Source: an uncultured Anaerostipes sp. (lineage in GTDB: Bacteria; Bacillota; Clostridia; Lachnospirales; Lachnospiraceae). From it: a stretch of 14,448 nucleotides of DNA. The notes under the pieces were generated by a model. That model did not search any database, was not told the origin of the DNA, and worked only from the letters and a program-made list of their open reading frames with translations. Location of the stretch: positions 1 through 14,448 of the forward strand of contig CAAEIR010000382.1 of NCBI GenBank assembly GCA_900756035.1, written 5' to 3'. The position numbers were made by a program, and so were the translations under genes. Below, one piece after another: positions 7,737 through 14,448 of this stretch (the stretch's first letter is position 1; each line of letters begins with the position of its first letter).

Positions 7737-9281
7737 ATGAGCAAAAAACCTACCGTTCTTATGATTTTAGATGGATATGGATTAAATGACAAACAGGAAG
7801 CAAATGCCGTTGCAGAAGGACAGACTCCTGTTATGGATAAATTAATGAAAGAATATCCGTTTGTGAAGGGTAACGCATCCGGTATGGCTGTCGGGCTGCC
7901 GGAAGGACAGATGGGAAATTCTGAGGTCGGACATCTGAATATGGGTGCAGGACGCATCGTGTATCAGGAACTGACAAGAATCACAAAAGAAATTGAAGAT
8001 GGAGATTTCTTTAAGAATGAAGCTTTGTTAAAGGCAATGGAAAACTGCAAAGAGAATGATACTGCACTTCACTGCTTTGGATTGTTGTCTGACGGAGGTG
8101 TTCACAGCCATAATACTCATTTATATGGTGTATTGGAAATGGCAAAAAGACAGGGATTAGATAAGGTATATGTTCATCTGTTTTTAGATGGACGTGATAC
8201 TGCACCGACTTCCGGAAAAGGATTTGCCGAAGAGCTGGCTGCAAAGATGGAAGCGATCGGAGTTGGTAAGATCGCTACAGTTTCAGGACGTTACTATGCG
8301 ATGGATCGTGATAATCGTTGGGATCGTGTGCAGAAAGCATACAATGCAATCGTTCTTGGACAGGGAAATACAGCAGAGGATGGTGTAGAGGCAATAGCTT
8401 CTTCTTACAAAGAAGATGTGACAGATGAGTTCGTTGTTCCAACTGTAATTATGAAAGACGGAGCACCGGTTGCTACATTAAAAGAAAACGATTCTGTTGT
8501 ATTCTTTAACTTCAGACCGGACCGTGCAAGAGAAATCACACGTTCTATCTGTGATGACAATTTTGACAGTTTTGATCGTCCGAATGGATACTTTAAAACA
8601 ACATTTGTATGCTTTACAGAGTACGATGTTACAATTCCGAACAAACTGGTAGCATTCCACAAAGTAGAAATTAAGAATACCTTTGGTGAATTTCTTGCAA
8701 AAAATGGTTTAAAACAGCTTCGTCTGGCAGAGACAGAAAAATATGCCCATGTAACATTTTTCTTCAATGGCGGAATTGAGGAGCCAAATGAAAATGAAGA
8801 GAGAATTCTTGTAAATTCTCCAAAAGTTGCAACTTATGATCTTCAGCCGGAGATGAGTGCACCGGAAGTAGGAGAGAAATTAGTAGATGCAATCAAATCC
8901 GATAAATATGATGTAATTATCGTTAACTTTGCAAACAGTGATATGGTTGGTCATACAGGAATTGAAGAAGCTGCAATTAAGGCAGTAGAGACAGTTGACA
9001 AGTGTGTTGGTGATGCAGTCAAAGCAATCGAAGAAGTAGGCGGACAGATGTTTATCTGTGCAGATCACGGAAATGCTGAGCAGTTAAAAGATTACCAGAC
9101 AGGAGCACCATTTACAGCGCACACAACGAACCCGGTTCCGTTTATTCTTGTAAACTATGATGAGGGTGTAACTTTAAGAGAAGGCGGTTGTCTTGCTGAT
9201 ATTGTTCCAACATTAATTGAAATGATGGGAATGGAACAGCCGGAAGAAATGACAGGAAAATCTCTGTTAATCGAAAAATAA
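7737..9281 (+). CDS. gpmI: 2,3-bisphosphoglycerate-independent phosphoglycerate mutase
   Basis: Converts 3-phosphoglycerate to 2-phosphoglycerate through a phosphoserine intermediate and two metal ions (Mn in Firmicutes). I place the start at ATG 7737 (AAAGGAG at 7724-7730, six bases upstream), giving 514 residues, the normal length. An in-frame ATG at 7704 would add 11 residues and has no ribosome-binding site. Visible motifs are LDGYG (metal ligand Asp12), MGNSEVGHLNMGAGR with nucleophile Ser62, GGVHSH (His123), DGRDTAPTSG (151-160), GRYYAMDRDNRWDR, FNFRPDRARE with Arg260 and Arg263, KYAHVTFFFNGG, NSDMVGHTG and CADHGNAE (C-terminal metal ligands). The alkaline-phosphatase-like fold is complete. 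It has its own promoter and lies 215 bases ahead of eno. Confidence 0.97.
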   Translation: MSKKPTVLMILDGYGLNDKQEANAVAEGQTPVMDKLMKEYPFVKGNASGMAVGLPEGQMGNSEVGHLNMGAGRIVYQELTRITKEIEDGDFFKNEALLKAMENCKENDTALHCFGLLSDGGVHSHNTHLYGVLEMAKRQGLDKVYVHLFLDGRDTAPTSGKGFAEELAAKMEAIGVGKIATVSGRYYAMDRDNRWDRVQKAYNAIVLGQGNTAEDGVEAIASSYKEDVTDEFVVPTVIMKDGAPVATLKENDSVVFFNFRPDRAREITRSICDDNFDSFDRPNGYFKTTFVCFTEYDVTIPNKLVAFHKVEIKNTFGEFLAKNGLKQLRLAETEKYAHVTFFFNGGIEEPNENEERILVNSPKVATYDLQPEMSAPEVGEKLVDAIKSDKYDVIIVNFANSDMVGHTGIEEAAIKAVETVDKCVGDAVKAIEEVGGQMFICADHGNAEQLKDYQTGAPFTAHTTNPVPFILVNYDEGVTLREGGCLADIVPTLIEMMGMEQPEEMTGKSLLIEK

Positions 9282-9336
9282 AAGACAGTGCGAATACGGA
9301 ATAAAATTCCGGTTCTGTAATATTGCCAGGATAATG

Positions 9337-9376
9337 GCGTCTGTGATTTATGGATTGCAGGCGCTGTTTTCATTTT
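9337..9376 (+). terminator. probable terminator between gpmI and eno
   Basis: Seven-pair stem GCGTCTG/CAGGCGC (9337-9343 with 9358-9364, one G-T pair) with a 14-base loop, followed by TGTTTTCATTTT. It lies about 55 bases after gpmI. The long loop makes it weaker than the other terminators here, so partial read-through into eno is likely. An earlier hairpin (CGGAAT/ATTCCG, about 9297-9312) has no T tract. The rest of the 218-base spacer up to eno shows no convincing promoter. Confidence 0.45.
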
Positions 9377-9499
9377 ACATAAAAAATCAATCTGGTTTGG
9401 ATCGTACTGGGATGAAATCAAAAGATTTGTGGAAGGAACTGTATAGAGGTTCATATTCTTGGAAAGAATAACATCATTACTTGTAAAGGGTGTGATGTG

Positions 9500-10789
9500 A
9501 TGAAAGATCGTATATGTATTGAAAATGTAATTGGAAGAGAAGTATTGGACAGCAGAGGAAATCCGACGGTGGAAGTCGAGGTATTGTTGGAAAGTGGAGT
9601 CAGAGGAAGTGCCATTGTTCCATCGGGAGCATCTACCGGAAAGTTTGAGGCATTGGAACTGCGTGACCGGGAGAAACGCTATCGTGGATTGGGTGTTGAG
9701 ACTGCAGTAAATCATGTAAATCATAAGATTGCAGATCGTCTGATCGGGAAAAATGTTTTAAATCAGATTGAGATTGATCAGATTATGCTGGAAGCAGACG
9801 GAACAGAGAATAAGGAGCGTTTTGGTGCGAATGCAGTTCTCGGGGCGTCACTGGCATCAGCTAAGGCAGCAGCCAATGCGTTAGACATCCCATTATATCA
9901 ATATTTGGGCGGCAGCTTTGCATGCAGGCTTCCAATACCGATGATGAATATTTTAAACGGCGGACAACATGCAGATAACACAGTGGATTTTCAGGAGTTT
10001 ATGATTGCTCCGGTAGGTGCAGATTCGTTTCGGGATGCCTTGATGATGGGTGCAGAAATCTATCATACTTTAAAAGACATTCTCAAAGAGAGTCATTTAA
10101 GTACCGGGGTAGGTGACGAAGGAGGTTTTGCTCCGGATCTGGAGAGTTCTGAACAGGCTTTAGACCTGTTGGTTCATTCGATCGAGACTGCCGGGTATAA
10201 ACCCGGAGAGGAAGTTGCGATTGCGATGGATTGTGCTGCATCCGAAATCTACGATGAAGATGAGGGAATTTACTATTTTGCCGGAGAGAGCCGTATGACC
10301 GGGAAAGAAGTCCGAAGAAATTCTGAGGAAATGGTACAATATTATGAGAAGCTGGTGGAACAGTATCCGATTTTTTCAATCGAAGACGGGTTAAACGAGG
10401 AGGATATGCCGGGATGGAAAGTTCTGACCTATCGACTGGGAGAGAAGATTTTGTTAGTCGGAGATGATCTTTTTGTGACAAATGTAAAACGTCTCAAAGA
10501 AGGAATCAAAGAGGATATTGCCAACAGTATTTTAATTAAACCAAATCAGATTGGAACTTTGACGGAGACTTTAGATGCCATTGAGACGGCGGCAAATGCA
10601 GGATACAGAACGATTATTTCTCATCGTTCCGGAGAGACAGAAGACACGACCATTGCAGATATTGCTGTGGCGGTGAATAGCGGTCTGATTAAGACAGGCG
10701 CTCCGTGCCGTTCCGACAGAACCTCGAAATATAACCGTCTGCTCCGAATTGAGGAACAGCTTGGAAGCTGTAGAAGATATGGATTGTAG
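9500..10789 (+). CDS. eno: enolase (phosphopyruvate hydratase)
   Basis: Dehydrates 2-phosphoglycerate to phosphoenolpyruvate in the cytosol. The 429 residues are the standard length. Motifs include DSRGNPTVE (17-25), PSGASTGKFEALELRD with the mobile loop Ser, MMNILNGGQHADN, and GVGDEGGFAPD with catalytic Glu207. The Mg ligands are Asp243, Glu295 (SIEDG) and Asp322 (VGDDLF). ILIKPNQIG has catalytic Lys347, and SHRSGETEDTTIAD and Lys398 in IKTGAP bind substrate. Two starts are possible: GTG 9497 and ATG 9500. I chose ATG, nine bases after AAAGGG (9485-9490), since it gives a normal N-terminus. It is complete but looks less optimised than gap or pgk: weaker ribosome-binding site, more mixed codons, and unusual residues at conserved places (IKPNQIG, APCRSDRTSK, a C-terminus of CRRYGL). 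It could be a divergent second enolase; function as enolase is still expected. Confidence 0.95.
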   Translation: MKDRICIENVIGREVLDSRGNPTVEVEVLLESGVRGSAIVPSGASTGKFEALELRDREKRYRGLGVETAVNHVNHKIADRLIGKNVLNQIEIDQIMLEADGTENKERFGANAVLGASLASAKAAANALDIPLYQYLGGSFACRLPIPMMNILNGGQHADNTVDFQEFMIAPVGADSFRDALMMGAEIYHTLKDILKESHLSTGVGDEGGFAPDLESSEQALDLLVHSIETAGYKPGEEVAIAMDCAASEIYDEDEGIYYFAGESRMTGKEVRRNSEEMVQYYEKLVEQYPIFSIEDGLNEEDMPGWKVLTYRLGEKILLVGDDLFVTNVKRLKEGIKEDIANSILIKPNQIGTLTETLDAIETAANAGYRTIISHRSGETEDTTIADIAVAVNSGLIKTGAPCRSDRTSKYNRLLRIEEQLGSCRRYGL

Positions 10790-10812
10790 TATGAATGTAT
10801 CCATGTTACAAT
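10784..10812 (+). promoter_or_regulatory. weak candidate extended -10 promoter at the end of eno
   Basis: TGTTACAAT (10804-10812) fits an extended -10 element, and TTGTAG (10784-10789), overlapping the eno stop codon, is a poor -35 at 17-base spacing. A transcript from here would cross the eno-secG spacer. The only frame I saw there is an eight-codon one starting at ATG 10869, which I do not consider a supported gene. It may be an additional promoter for secG-rnr-smpB. Confidence 0.25.
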
Positions 10813-10900
10813 GAGGCTGTATAACATGAAGATGTGAAATTTGAAAAATAGGGAAAAGGTGTACAGTATGTTAAATCCACGCAAAGCCTCGTAGTTTTCC

Positions 10901-10929
10901 TTGCAACTTATACTTTTTTGTGTTAAAAT
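10901..10929 (+). promoter_or_regulatory. sigma-A promoter of secG-rnr-smpB
   Basis: TTGCAA (10901-10906) and TAAAAT (10924-10929) are 17 bases apart, with an extended -10 TG at 10921-10922. The predicted start near 10936 leaves a leader of about 30 bases before the secG start codon. No other promoter is seen before rnr, so it probably drives the whole secG-rnr-smpB unit. Confidence 0.75.
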
Positions 10930-10967
10930 ATCACACAGTAAACTTAAATATAATTAGGAGGCATATC

Positions 10968-11204
10968 GTGAGAACAGCGTTAACTGTAGTATTTATTATA
11001 GCATCAATTTTATTAATCATATTAGTATTAATGCAAGAAGGAAAAGAAGCCGGATTAGGGTCACTTACAGGGGCAGCAGATACCGGAACTTATTGGAGCA
11101 AGAACAAGGGGCGTTCCAAAGAAGGAACTTTAATTCGCGTAACAACATTTTTTACAATTGTATTTTTTGTAACAGCGGCAATCCTCTGTTCAAGATTTCT
11201 TTAG
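10968..11204 (+). CDS. secG: preprotein translocase subunit SecG
   Basis: Small membrane subunit of the SecYEG protein-export channel. Starting at GTG 10968 it has 78 residues, a normal SecG length. The first helix (about 3-20) is followed by the conserved LVLMQEGKEAGLGSLTGAAD segment, a polar loop, and a second helix (about 54-75). The start is set by TAGGAGG (10955-10961) six bases upstream. A longer frame from 10920 would place the promoter -10 element inside the coding region, so I reject it. It is the first gene of a transcript with rnr and smpB, an arrangement well known in Firmicutes (in Bacillus subtilis secG-yvaK-rnr-smpB-ssrA). Confidence 0.93.
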   Translation: MRTALTVVFIIASILLIILVLMQEGKEAGLGSLTGAADTGTYWSKNKGRSKEGTLIRVTTFFTIVFFVTAAILCSRFL

Positions 11205-11212
11205 GAAAATGG

Positions 11213-11249
11213 AGACACTTCTTAAATATTTAAGAGGTGTCTTTTATTT
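11213..11249 (+). terminator. terminator-like hairpin between secG and rnr
   Basis: A long stem (11213-11225 pairing with 11230-11242, one G-T pair, loop about four bases) is followed by TTTTATTT. It sits in the 62-base gap between secG and rnr, and I saw no promoter between it and the rnr ribosome-binding site. It therefore probably acts as a partial terminator or processing site that lowers rnr-smpB expression relative to secG. Confidence 0.7.
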
Positions 11250-11266
11250 CGCAGGAGTAAAAACAT

Positions 11267-13438
11267 ATGACAGAAAAACGATTTGAAAGAAAAAAAAGAA
11301 TAAAAGAGTTAATTTATGATCTGCATTATCGTCCGATGAAGCAGAAGGAGATCGGTTATCTTTTGCAGGTTGCGCCGGAAGACAGAGATGAGTTTGTCAG
11401 TATCTTAAAGGAACTGGTGGATGAAGGTGTCATTGAGGTGACCAAGAGAGGAAAATATCAGCCGCTATCTGTAAAACACTTAAAGGGAACTTTTACATGT
11501 ACTCAAAAAGGATTTGGGTTTGTTGCGGTTAAGGGCGAAGAACAGGATTACTATATTCACGAGAGAAACATGAATGGAGCGTTCCATGAGGATACGGTTT
11601 TAATGGAAGTATTAGAAGACCATCCGAAAGCAGGGCGGAGAAAAGAAGGTAAAATCATTAAGATTTTGAAGCGTGGAATGACGACCATTGTCGGGACGCT
11701 GCAAAAAAACCAGAATTTTGGGTTTGTAGTTCCGGATAATCTTCGTTTTGACAGCGATATTTTTGTATCCAAATCCGAATGCAAGAATCTGACCAGTGGA
11801 TTTAAAGTCCTTGTAAAAATCACAAATTACGGGGATGAACGCCATAGTCCCGAGGGAGAGATTGTAGAAGTTTTAGGACACAAAGATGATCCGAGAGTCG
11901 ATATTTTATCGATTGTAAAAGCTTATAATCTTCCGATGGAATTTGATGAGAATGTGAGGCGGCAGGTAGACAAAATTCCGGGAGAGGTAGATGGTTCTTC
12001 TTATGGAAACCGCAAAGACATCAGAGACTGGCAGACGGTAACGATTGATGGTGAGGATGCCAAAGATTTGGACGATGCGATTACCCTGGAGAGAAAGGGA
12101 AAGAACTATTTGCTGGGCGTGCATATTGCGGATGTATCGGAATATGTAACAGAGTACTCTCCGCTTGATAAAGAGGCGTTAAAAAGAGGAACAAGTGTCT
12201 ATTTGGTGGATCGTGTGATTCCAATGCTTCCTCATCAGCTTTCTAATGGAATCTGTTCTTTAAATGCCGGGTGTGATCGATTGGCACTAAGCTGTATTAT
12301 GGAGATTGATCCTTCGGGAAAAGTAGTTGATCATGAGATTGCAGAGACTTTGATCCGGGTAGATCGTAGAATGACGTATACTTCGGTAGCTAAAATCTTA
12401 GATGGAGATGAGAAGGAGCAGGAATCTTACAAAGACTTTGTGCCGATGTTTGAGTTGATGGGAGAATTGTCGGAAATTTTAAGAAAACGCCGTCATAAAA
12501 GAGGCGGAATTGATTTTGATTTTCCGGAATCTAAGATTCTTCTGGATGATAACGGAAGACCAACAGATATATTCCCTCAGGTGCGCAATATCGCTACAAA
12601 GATTATTGAAGATTTCATGTTATGTGCCAATGAAACCATCGCAGAGGATTTTTACTGGAGAGAAATTCCGTTTCTATATCGTACCCATGACATTCCGGAT
12701 GAAGAAAAAGTCGGGAAATTACAGGCATTTTTACAGAATTTCGGAATTTATTTGAAGATTAGTAAGGATGAGATACATCCGATGGAGGTACAGAAACTGC
12801 TGACAAAGATCGAGGGAACTGCCGAAGAACCTTTGATTAGCCGATTAACGCTGCGGTCTATGAAACAGGCAAAATACTCTGTATATAGTTCGGGACATTT
12901 TGGTCTGGCGACCAGATATTATTGTCATTTTACATCGCCGATCCGAAGATATCCGGATTTGCAGATCCATCGAATTATAAAAGAAAATCTGCATGGAGAT
13001 TTTAACGGAAAACGATTTGGTCATTATGAGGCAATTCTTCCAAAGGTAGCGGAACAGTCCTCGAAGACCGAACGAAGAGCAGAAGAGACGGAGAGAGAAG
13101 TAGAAAAACTTAAAAAAGCAGAATATATGAAACGTCGTATTGGTGAGATTCATAAAGGAATTATTTCTGGAATAACCAGTTGGGGAATTTATGTAGAACT
13201 TCCTGATACGGTGGAAGGAATGGTTCACGTATCTATCTTGCCTGGAGATTACTATTATTATGATGAAAAAACTTATTCGATGATAGGAGAAAGAACAGGA
13301 AGGGAATTCAAGCTTGGACAGCAGGTGGAAATTCGGGTAAAAGATGTGGATATGCTTCTTAAGAATATTGATTTTGAGTTAGTAGAGGAGGATGATTATG
13401 GCGAAGAGCAGTGGAATGAAGTTGATAGCCAACAATAA
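11267..13438 (+). CDS. rnr: ribonuclease R
   Basis: Processive 3'-to-5' exoribonuclease of the RNase II superfamily that degrades structured RNA and, with SmpB-tmRNA, defective messages. Its 723 residues are normal for Firmicute RNase R. A winged-helix-like N-terminus (1-65) is followed by two cold-shock RNA-binding domains (GFGFVAVKG near 82-90 and FGFVVPD near 151-157). The RNB catalytic domain carries DGEDAKDLDDAI (261-272), with the clustered Asp residues that bind Mg. Further downstream are HFTSPIRRYPDLQIHR, with the conserved Arg residues, and a C-terminal S1 domain (about 627-712, GIISGITSWGIYVEL). A short acidic tail replaces the Lys-rich tail of the E. coli enzyme. The start is supported by AGGAG (11253-11257). 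The last 41 bases overlap smpB, suggesting translational coupling. Confidence 0.97.
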   Translation: MTEKRFERKKRIKELIYDLHYRPMKQKEIGYLLQVAPEDRDEFVSILKELVDEGVIEVTKRGKYQPLSVKHLKGTFTCTQKGFGFVAVKGEEQDYYIHERNMNGAFHEDTVLMEVLEDHPKAGRRKEGKIIKILKRGMTTIVGTLQKNQNFGFVVPDNLRFDSDIFVSKSECKNLTSGFKVLVKITNYGDERHSPEGEIVEVLGHKDDPRVDILSIVKAYNLPMEFDENVRRQVDKIPGEVDGSSYGNRKDIRDWQTVTIDGEDAKDLDDAITLERKGKNYLLGVHIADVSEYVTEYSPLDKEALKRGTSVYLVDRVIPMLPHQLSNGICSLNAGCDRLALSCIMEIDPSGKVVDHEIAETLIRVDRRMTYTSVAKILDGDEKEQESYKDFVPMFELMGELSEILRKRRHKRGGIDFDFPESKILLDDNGRPTDIFPQVRNIATKIIEDFMLCANETIAEDFYWREIPFLYRTHDIPDEEKVGKLQAFLQNFGIYLKISKDEIHPMEVQKLLTKIEGTAEEPLISRLTLRSMKQAKYSVYSSGHFGLATRYYCHFTSPIRRYPDLQIHRIIKENLHGDFNGKRFGHYEAILPKVAEQSSKTERRAEETEREVEKLKKAEYMKRRIGEIHKGIISGITSWGIYVELPDTVEGMVHVSILPGDYYYYDEKTYSMIGERTGREFKLGQQVEIRVKDVDMLLKNIDFELVEEDDYGEEQWNEVDSQQ

Positions 13439-13868
13439 GAAAGCAAGACATGATTATTTTGTTGAGGACAGCTTTGAAGCAGGTATCGTACTTCATGGAA
13501 CAGAGGTGAAATCTCTCCGACAGGGGCATTGCAGTATCAAAGAGGCGTTCGTTGATATTGAAAATGGCGAGGCATTTATCCATCAAATGCATATTAGTCC
13601 CTATGAAAAGGGAAATATCTTTAATAAGGACCCTCTTCGGACAAGAAAACTCCTGCTTCATAAGGCAGAAATTTCTAAGATGGTTGGGCAGGTAAATCAA
13701 AAGGGTTATACGTTGATTCCTCTGAAAGTATATTTTAGCAAAAGTCTTGTAAAAGTGGAGATTGGGCTTTGCCGTGGTAAGAAACTCTATGATAAGCGAC
13801 AGGATATTTCAAAAAGAGATCAGTTAAGAGAAGCCCAGAGAGATTTCAAGGTCCGCAATTTTGGATAG
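13398..13868 (+). CDS. smpB: SsrA-binding protein SmpB
   Basis: RNA-binding partner of tmRNA. It brings Ala-tmRNA to stalled ribosomes and places its C-terminal tail in the empty mRNA channel. The protein has 156 residues, the usual length. Conserved segments are NKKARHDYFVEDSFEAGI (N-terminus of the OB-fold), LHGTEVKSLRQG, EAFIHQMHISPYEKGN, RTRKLLLHKAEI and the basic GKKLYDKRQDISKRD tail. I chose ATG 13398, six bases after GAGGAGG (13385-13391), rather than the in-frame ATG 13392 that touches the ribosome-binding site. It overlaps the end of rnr by 41 bases in another frame and is followed within 110 bases by its partner RNA ssrA. Confidence 0.97.
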   Translation: MAKSSGMKLIANNKKARHDYFVEDSFEAGIVLHGTEVKSLRQGHCSIKEAFVDIENGEAFIHQMHISPYEKGNIFNKDPLRTRKLLLHKAEISKMVGQVNQKGYTLIPLKVYFSKSLVKVEIGLCRGKKLYDKRQDISKRDQLREAQRDFKVRNFG

Positions 13869-13894
13869 GATACCAGAGTTTTGGGGAAAATATA

Positions 13895-13923
13895 TTGACA
13901 CAAACAGAGAAAAACTATATAAT
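13895..13923 (+). promoter_or_regulatory. full-consensus sigma-A promoter of ssrA
   Basis: TTGACA (13895-13900) and TATAAT (13918-13923) are separated by exactly 17 bases, a perfect match to the housekeeping consensus and the strongest promoter in the window. It starts 27 bases after smpB, so tmRNA is made independently of the secG-rnr-smpB transcript. The start of transcription should be near 13930. Confidence 0.9.
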
Positions 13924-13929
13924 ATGAGT

Positions 13930-13959
13930 TCGAGACTGGGAGCAGTCTTCCAGTCTCGA
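13930..13959 (+). other. stem-loop in the 5' leader of the tmRNA precursor
   Basis: CGAGACTGG (13931-13939) pairs perfectly with CCAGTCTCG (13950-13958); T13930 and A13959 add a tenth pair, and the loop has ten bases. It begins at the predicted first transcribed base and ends 17 bases before the mature tmRNA 5' end at 13977. The leader should be removed by RNase P. The hairpin might protect the precursor or guide processing; this role is inference. It has no T tract and so is not a terminator. Confidence 0.6.
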
Positions 13960-13976
13960 CACAAGTTTAAATCTTT

Positions 13977-14319
13977 GGGCCAGTACTGGTTTCGACAGGG
14001 ATTTTGAAGCTTGAGGAGCCATTGGGAGGGACCACCTTACGGTACAAACTTAAATATAAACGCAGATAATAATAAATTAGCGTACGCTGCCTAGTTTGCA
14101 GCAGTCAGCTCCGGATCACCTGCAGTCCGGATTCCTGGCTTCAAATATGCAGGACCCTCTTCTGATTAAGCTTTGCGTCAGATGAAGTATTGATGAAGCT
14201 ACTAAAGCAGTTATCCTGTTGATCGGAGAACTGTGGAGGGAATGTAAAAAGATCAACTGTAATGGGAGAGCCTCATGTGAATAGGTTTTTGGACGCGGGT
14301 TCGATTCCCGCCTGGTCCA
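13977..14319 (+). ncRNA. ssrA: transfer-messenger RNA (tmRNA), one-piece form
   Basis: Acts as tRNA-Ala and as a short message to free stalled ribosomes and mark the nascent chain for proteolysis. The 5' GGGCCAG (13977-13983) pairs with CTGGTCC (14312-14318) as a seven-pair acceptor stem, and A14319 is the discriminator. The hallmark TGGTTTCGACAGGG lies just inside the 5' end. The T arm is GCGGG-TTCGATT-CCCGC (14295-14311). CCA is not fully encoded (the next bases are CTT) and must be added. The length of about 343 bases is typical, and the order of 5' and 3' parts is not permuted. It follows smpB and has its own perfect promoter and terminator. Pseudoknot segments lie between the tag and the 3' part, for example the TCCGGA pair near 14110-14135. 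Confidence 0.97.
14062..14094 (+). other. tmRNA tag-peptide reading frame
   Basis: The resume codon is GCA at 14062, after the A-rich stretch usual in tmRNA. The frame reads A-DNNKLAYAA and ends at TAG (14092-14094). The peptide has the ten-residue length and small, hydrophobic C-terminus of proteolysis tags, but it ends in YAA, where the best-known tags end in LAA. The frame was chosen because it is the only one here with a normal tag. Confidence 0.85.
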
Positions 14320-14322
14320 CTT

Positions 14323-14348
14323 AAAAGCACGTATTTACGTGCTTTTTT
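14323..14348 (+). terminator. rho-independent terminator of ssrA
   Basis: Ten-pair stem (14323-14332 with 14337-14346) with a four-base loop. The right arm runs into six T at 14343-14348. It lies four bases after the mature tmRNA 3' end. Confidence 0.9.
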
Positions 14349-14350
14349 CA

Positions 14351-14385
14351 TACCATAGGAAAGTTCTCCGAACTTCCCTATGGTA
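14351..14385. repeat. long near-perfect inverted repeat (REP-like palindrome)
   Basis: The arms 14351-14366 and 14370-14385 pair at 15 of 16 positions (one A-C mismatch) around a three-base loop. It comes directly after the ssrA terminator and has no T tract on either side, so a second terminator is unlikely. The shape fits a dispersed palindromic repeat or a small non-autonomous element. Whether it occurs elsewhere cannot be seen from this window. Confidence 0.55.
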
Positions 14386-14432
14386 TAAAAAACCGCTCCG
14401 CGTAGGATGCGACCAGATGCAAGAAGAAATAT

Positions 14433-14448
14433 GACTGCTTTCGCAGTC
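14433..14448. repeat. six-pair inverted repeat at the window end
   Basis: GACTGC-TTTC-GCAGTC ends exactly at the last base. On the - strand the loop reads GAAA, a stable tetraloop. It may be part of the same palindromic unit as the larger repeat 50 bases earlier; the segment between (14386-14432) shows no gene. Confidence 0.45.

Noticed and set aside
9155..9724. 189-codon open frame on the - strand
   Set aside because: It overlaps the 3' end of gpmI and the 5' part of eno, both certain genes, and its translation is low-complexity with no motif.
10920..10967. Upstream start extending SecG to 94 residues
   Set aside because: It would put the -10 element inside the coding region; GTG 10968 has TAGGAGG six bases upstream and gives a normal SecG.
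1..14448. CRISPR array, insertion sequence, phage genes or defence system
   Set aside because: No regularly spaced repeats, transposase, integrase, or nuclease/toxin genes beyond RNase R are visible. The accessory part consists of two gene remnants with recognisable housekeeping and signalling ancestry.

Overview
The window looks like chromosomal DNA from a low-GC, Gram-positive anaerobe of the class Clostridia, most likely a gut Lachnospiraceae. The reasons are AT-rich spacers, strong AGGAGG ribosome-binding sites, AGA/GGA-rich codons in the highly expressed genes, consensus sigma-A promoters, and the gene order secG-rnr-smpB-ssrA known from Firmicutes. Assignment below family level is inference. 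It carries lower-glycolysis genes followed by the ribosome-rescue/RNA-quality-control cluster. All intact genes are on the + strand.

Layout. Positions 1-1382 hold the 3' part of a Na/Pi-cotransporter-like gene (5' end outside the window, apparent frameshift near base 50). Then come gap (own promoter and strong terminator), pgk and tpiA (followed by a strong terminator). Positions 4908-7664 hold two damaged genes: the C-terminal part of an alpha/beta hydrolase on the - strand, and the C-terminal part of an EAL-GAF-PAS-GGDEF cyclic-di-GMP protein on the + strand. Both lose their 5' ends at one point near 5437-5466, as if a deletion removed the divergent starts of two neighbouring genes. The second also carries a one-base frameshift in a run of six G. 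Next are gpmI (new promoter at the end of the pseudogene), eno, secG, rnr, smpB, and ssrA (tmRNA) with a fully consensus promoter. The last 100 bases hold strong inverted repeats resembling a dispersed palindromic element.

How the genes work together. gap, pgk, tpiA, gpmI and eno cover triose-phosphate isomerisation through to phosphoenolpyruvate. RNase R, SmpB and tmRNA form the trans-translation system: SmpB and tmRNA rescue stalled ribosomes and tag the nascent chain (predicted tag ADNNKLAYAA), and RNase R degrades the defective mRNA. SecG belongs to the Sec translocon and shares the transcript.

I found no CRISPR array, insertion sequence, prophage or recognisable new defence system. The most notable features are the double-truncation scar, the stem-loop in the tmRNA precursor leader, the terminator-like hairpin between secG and rnr, and the terminal palindromes.
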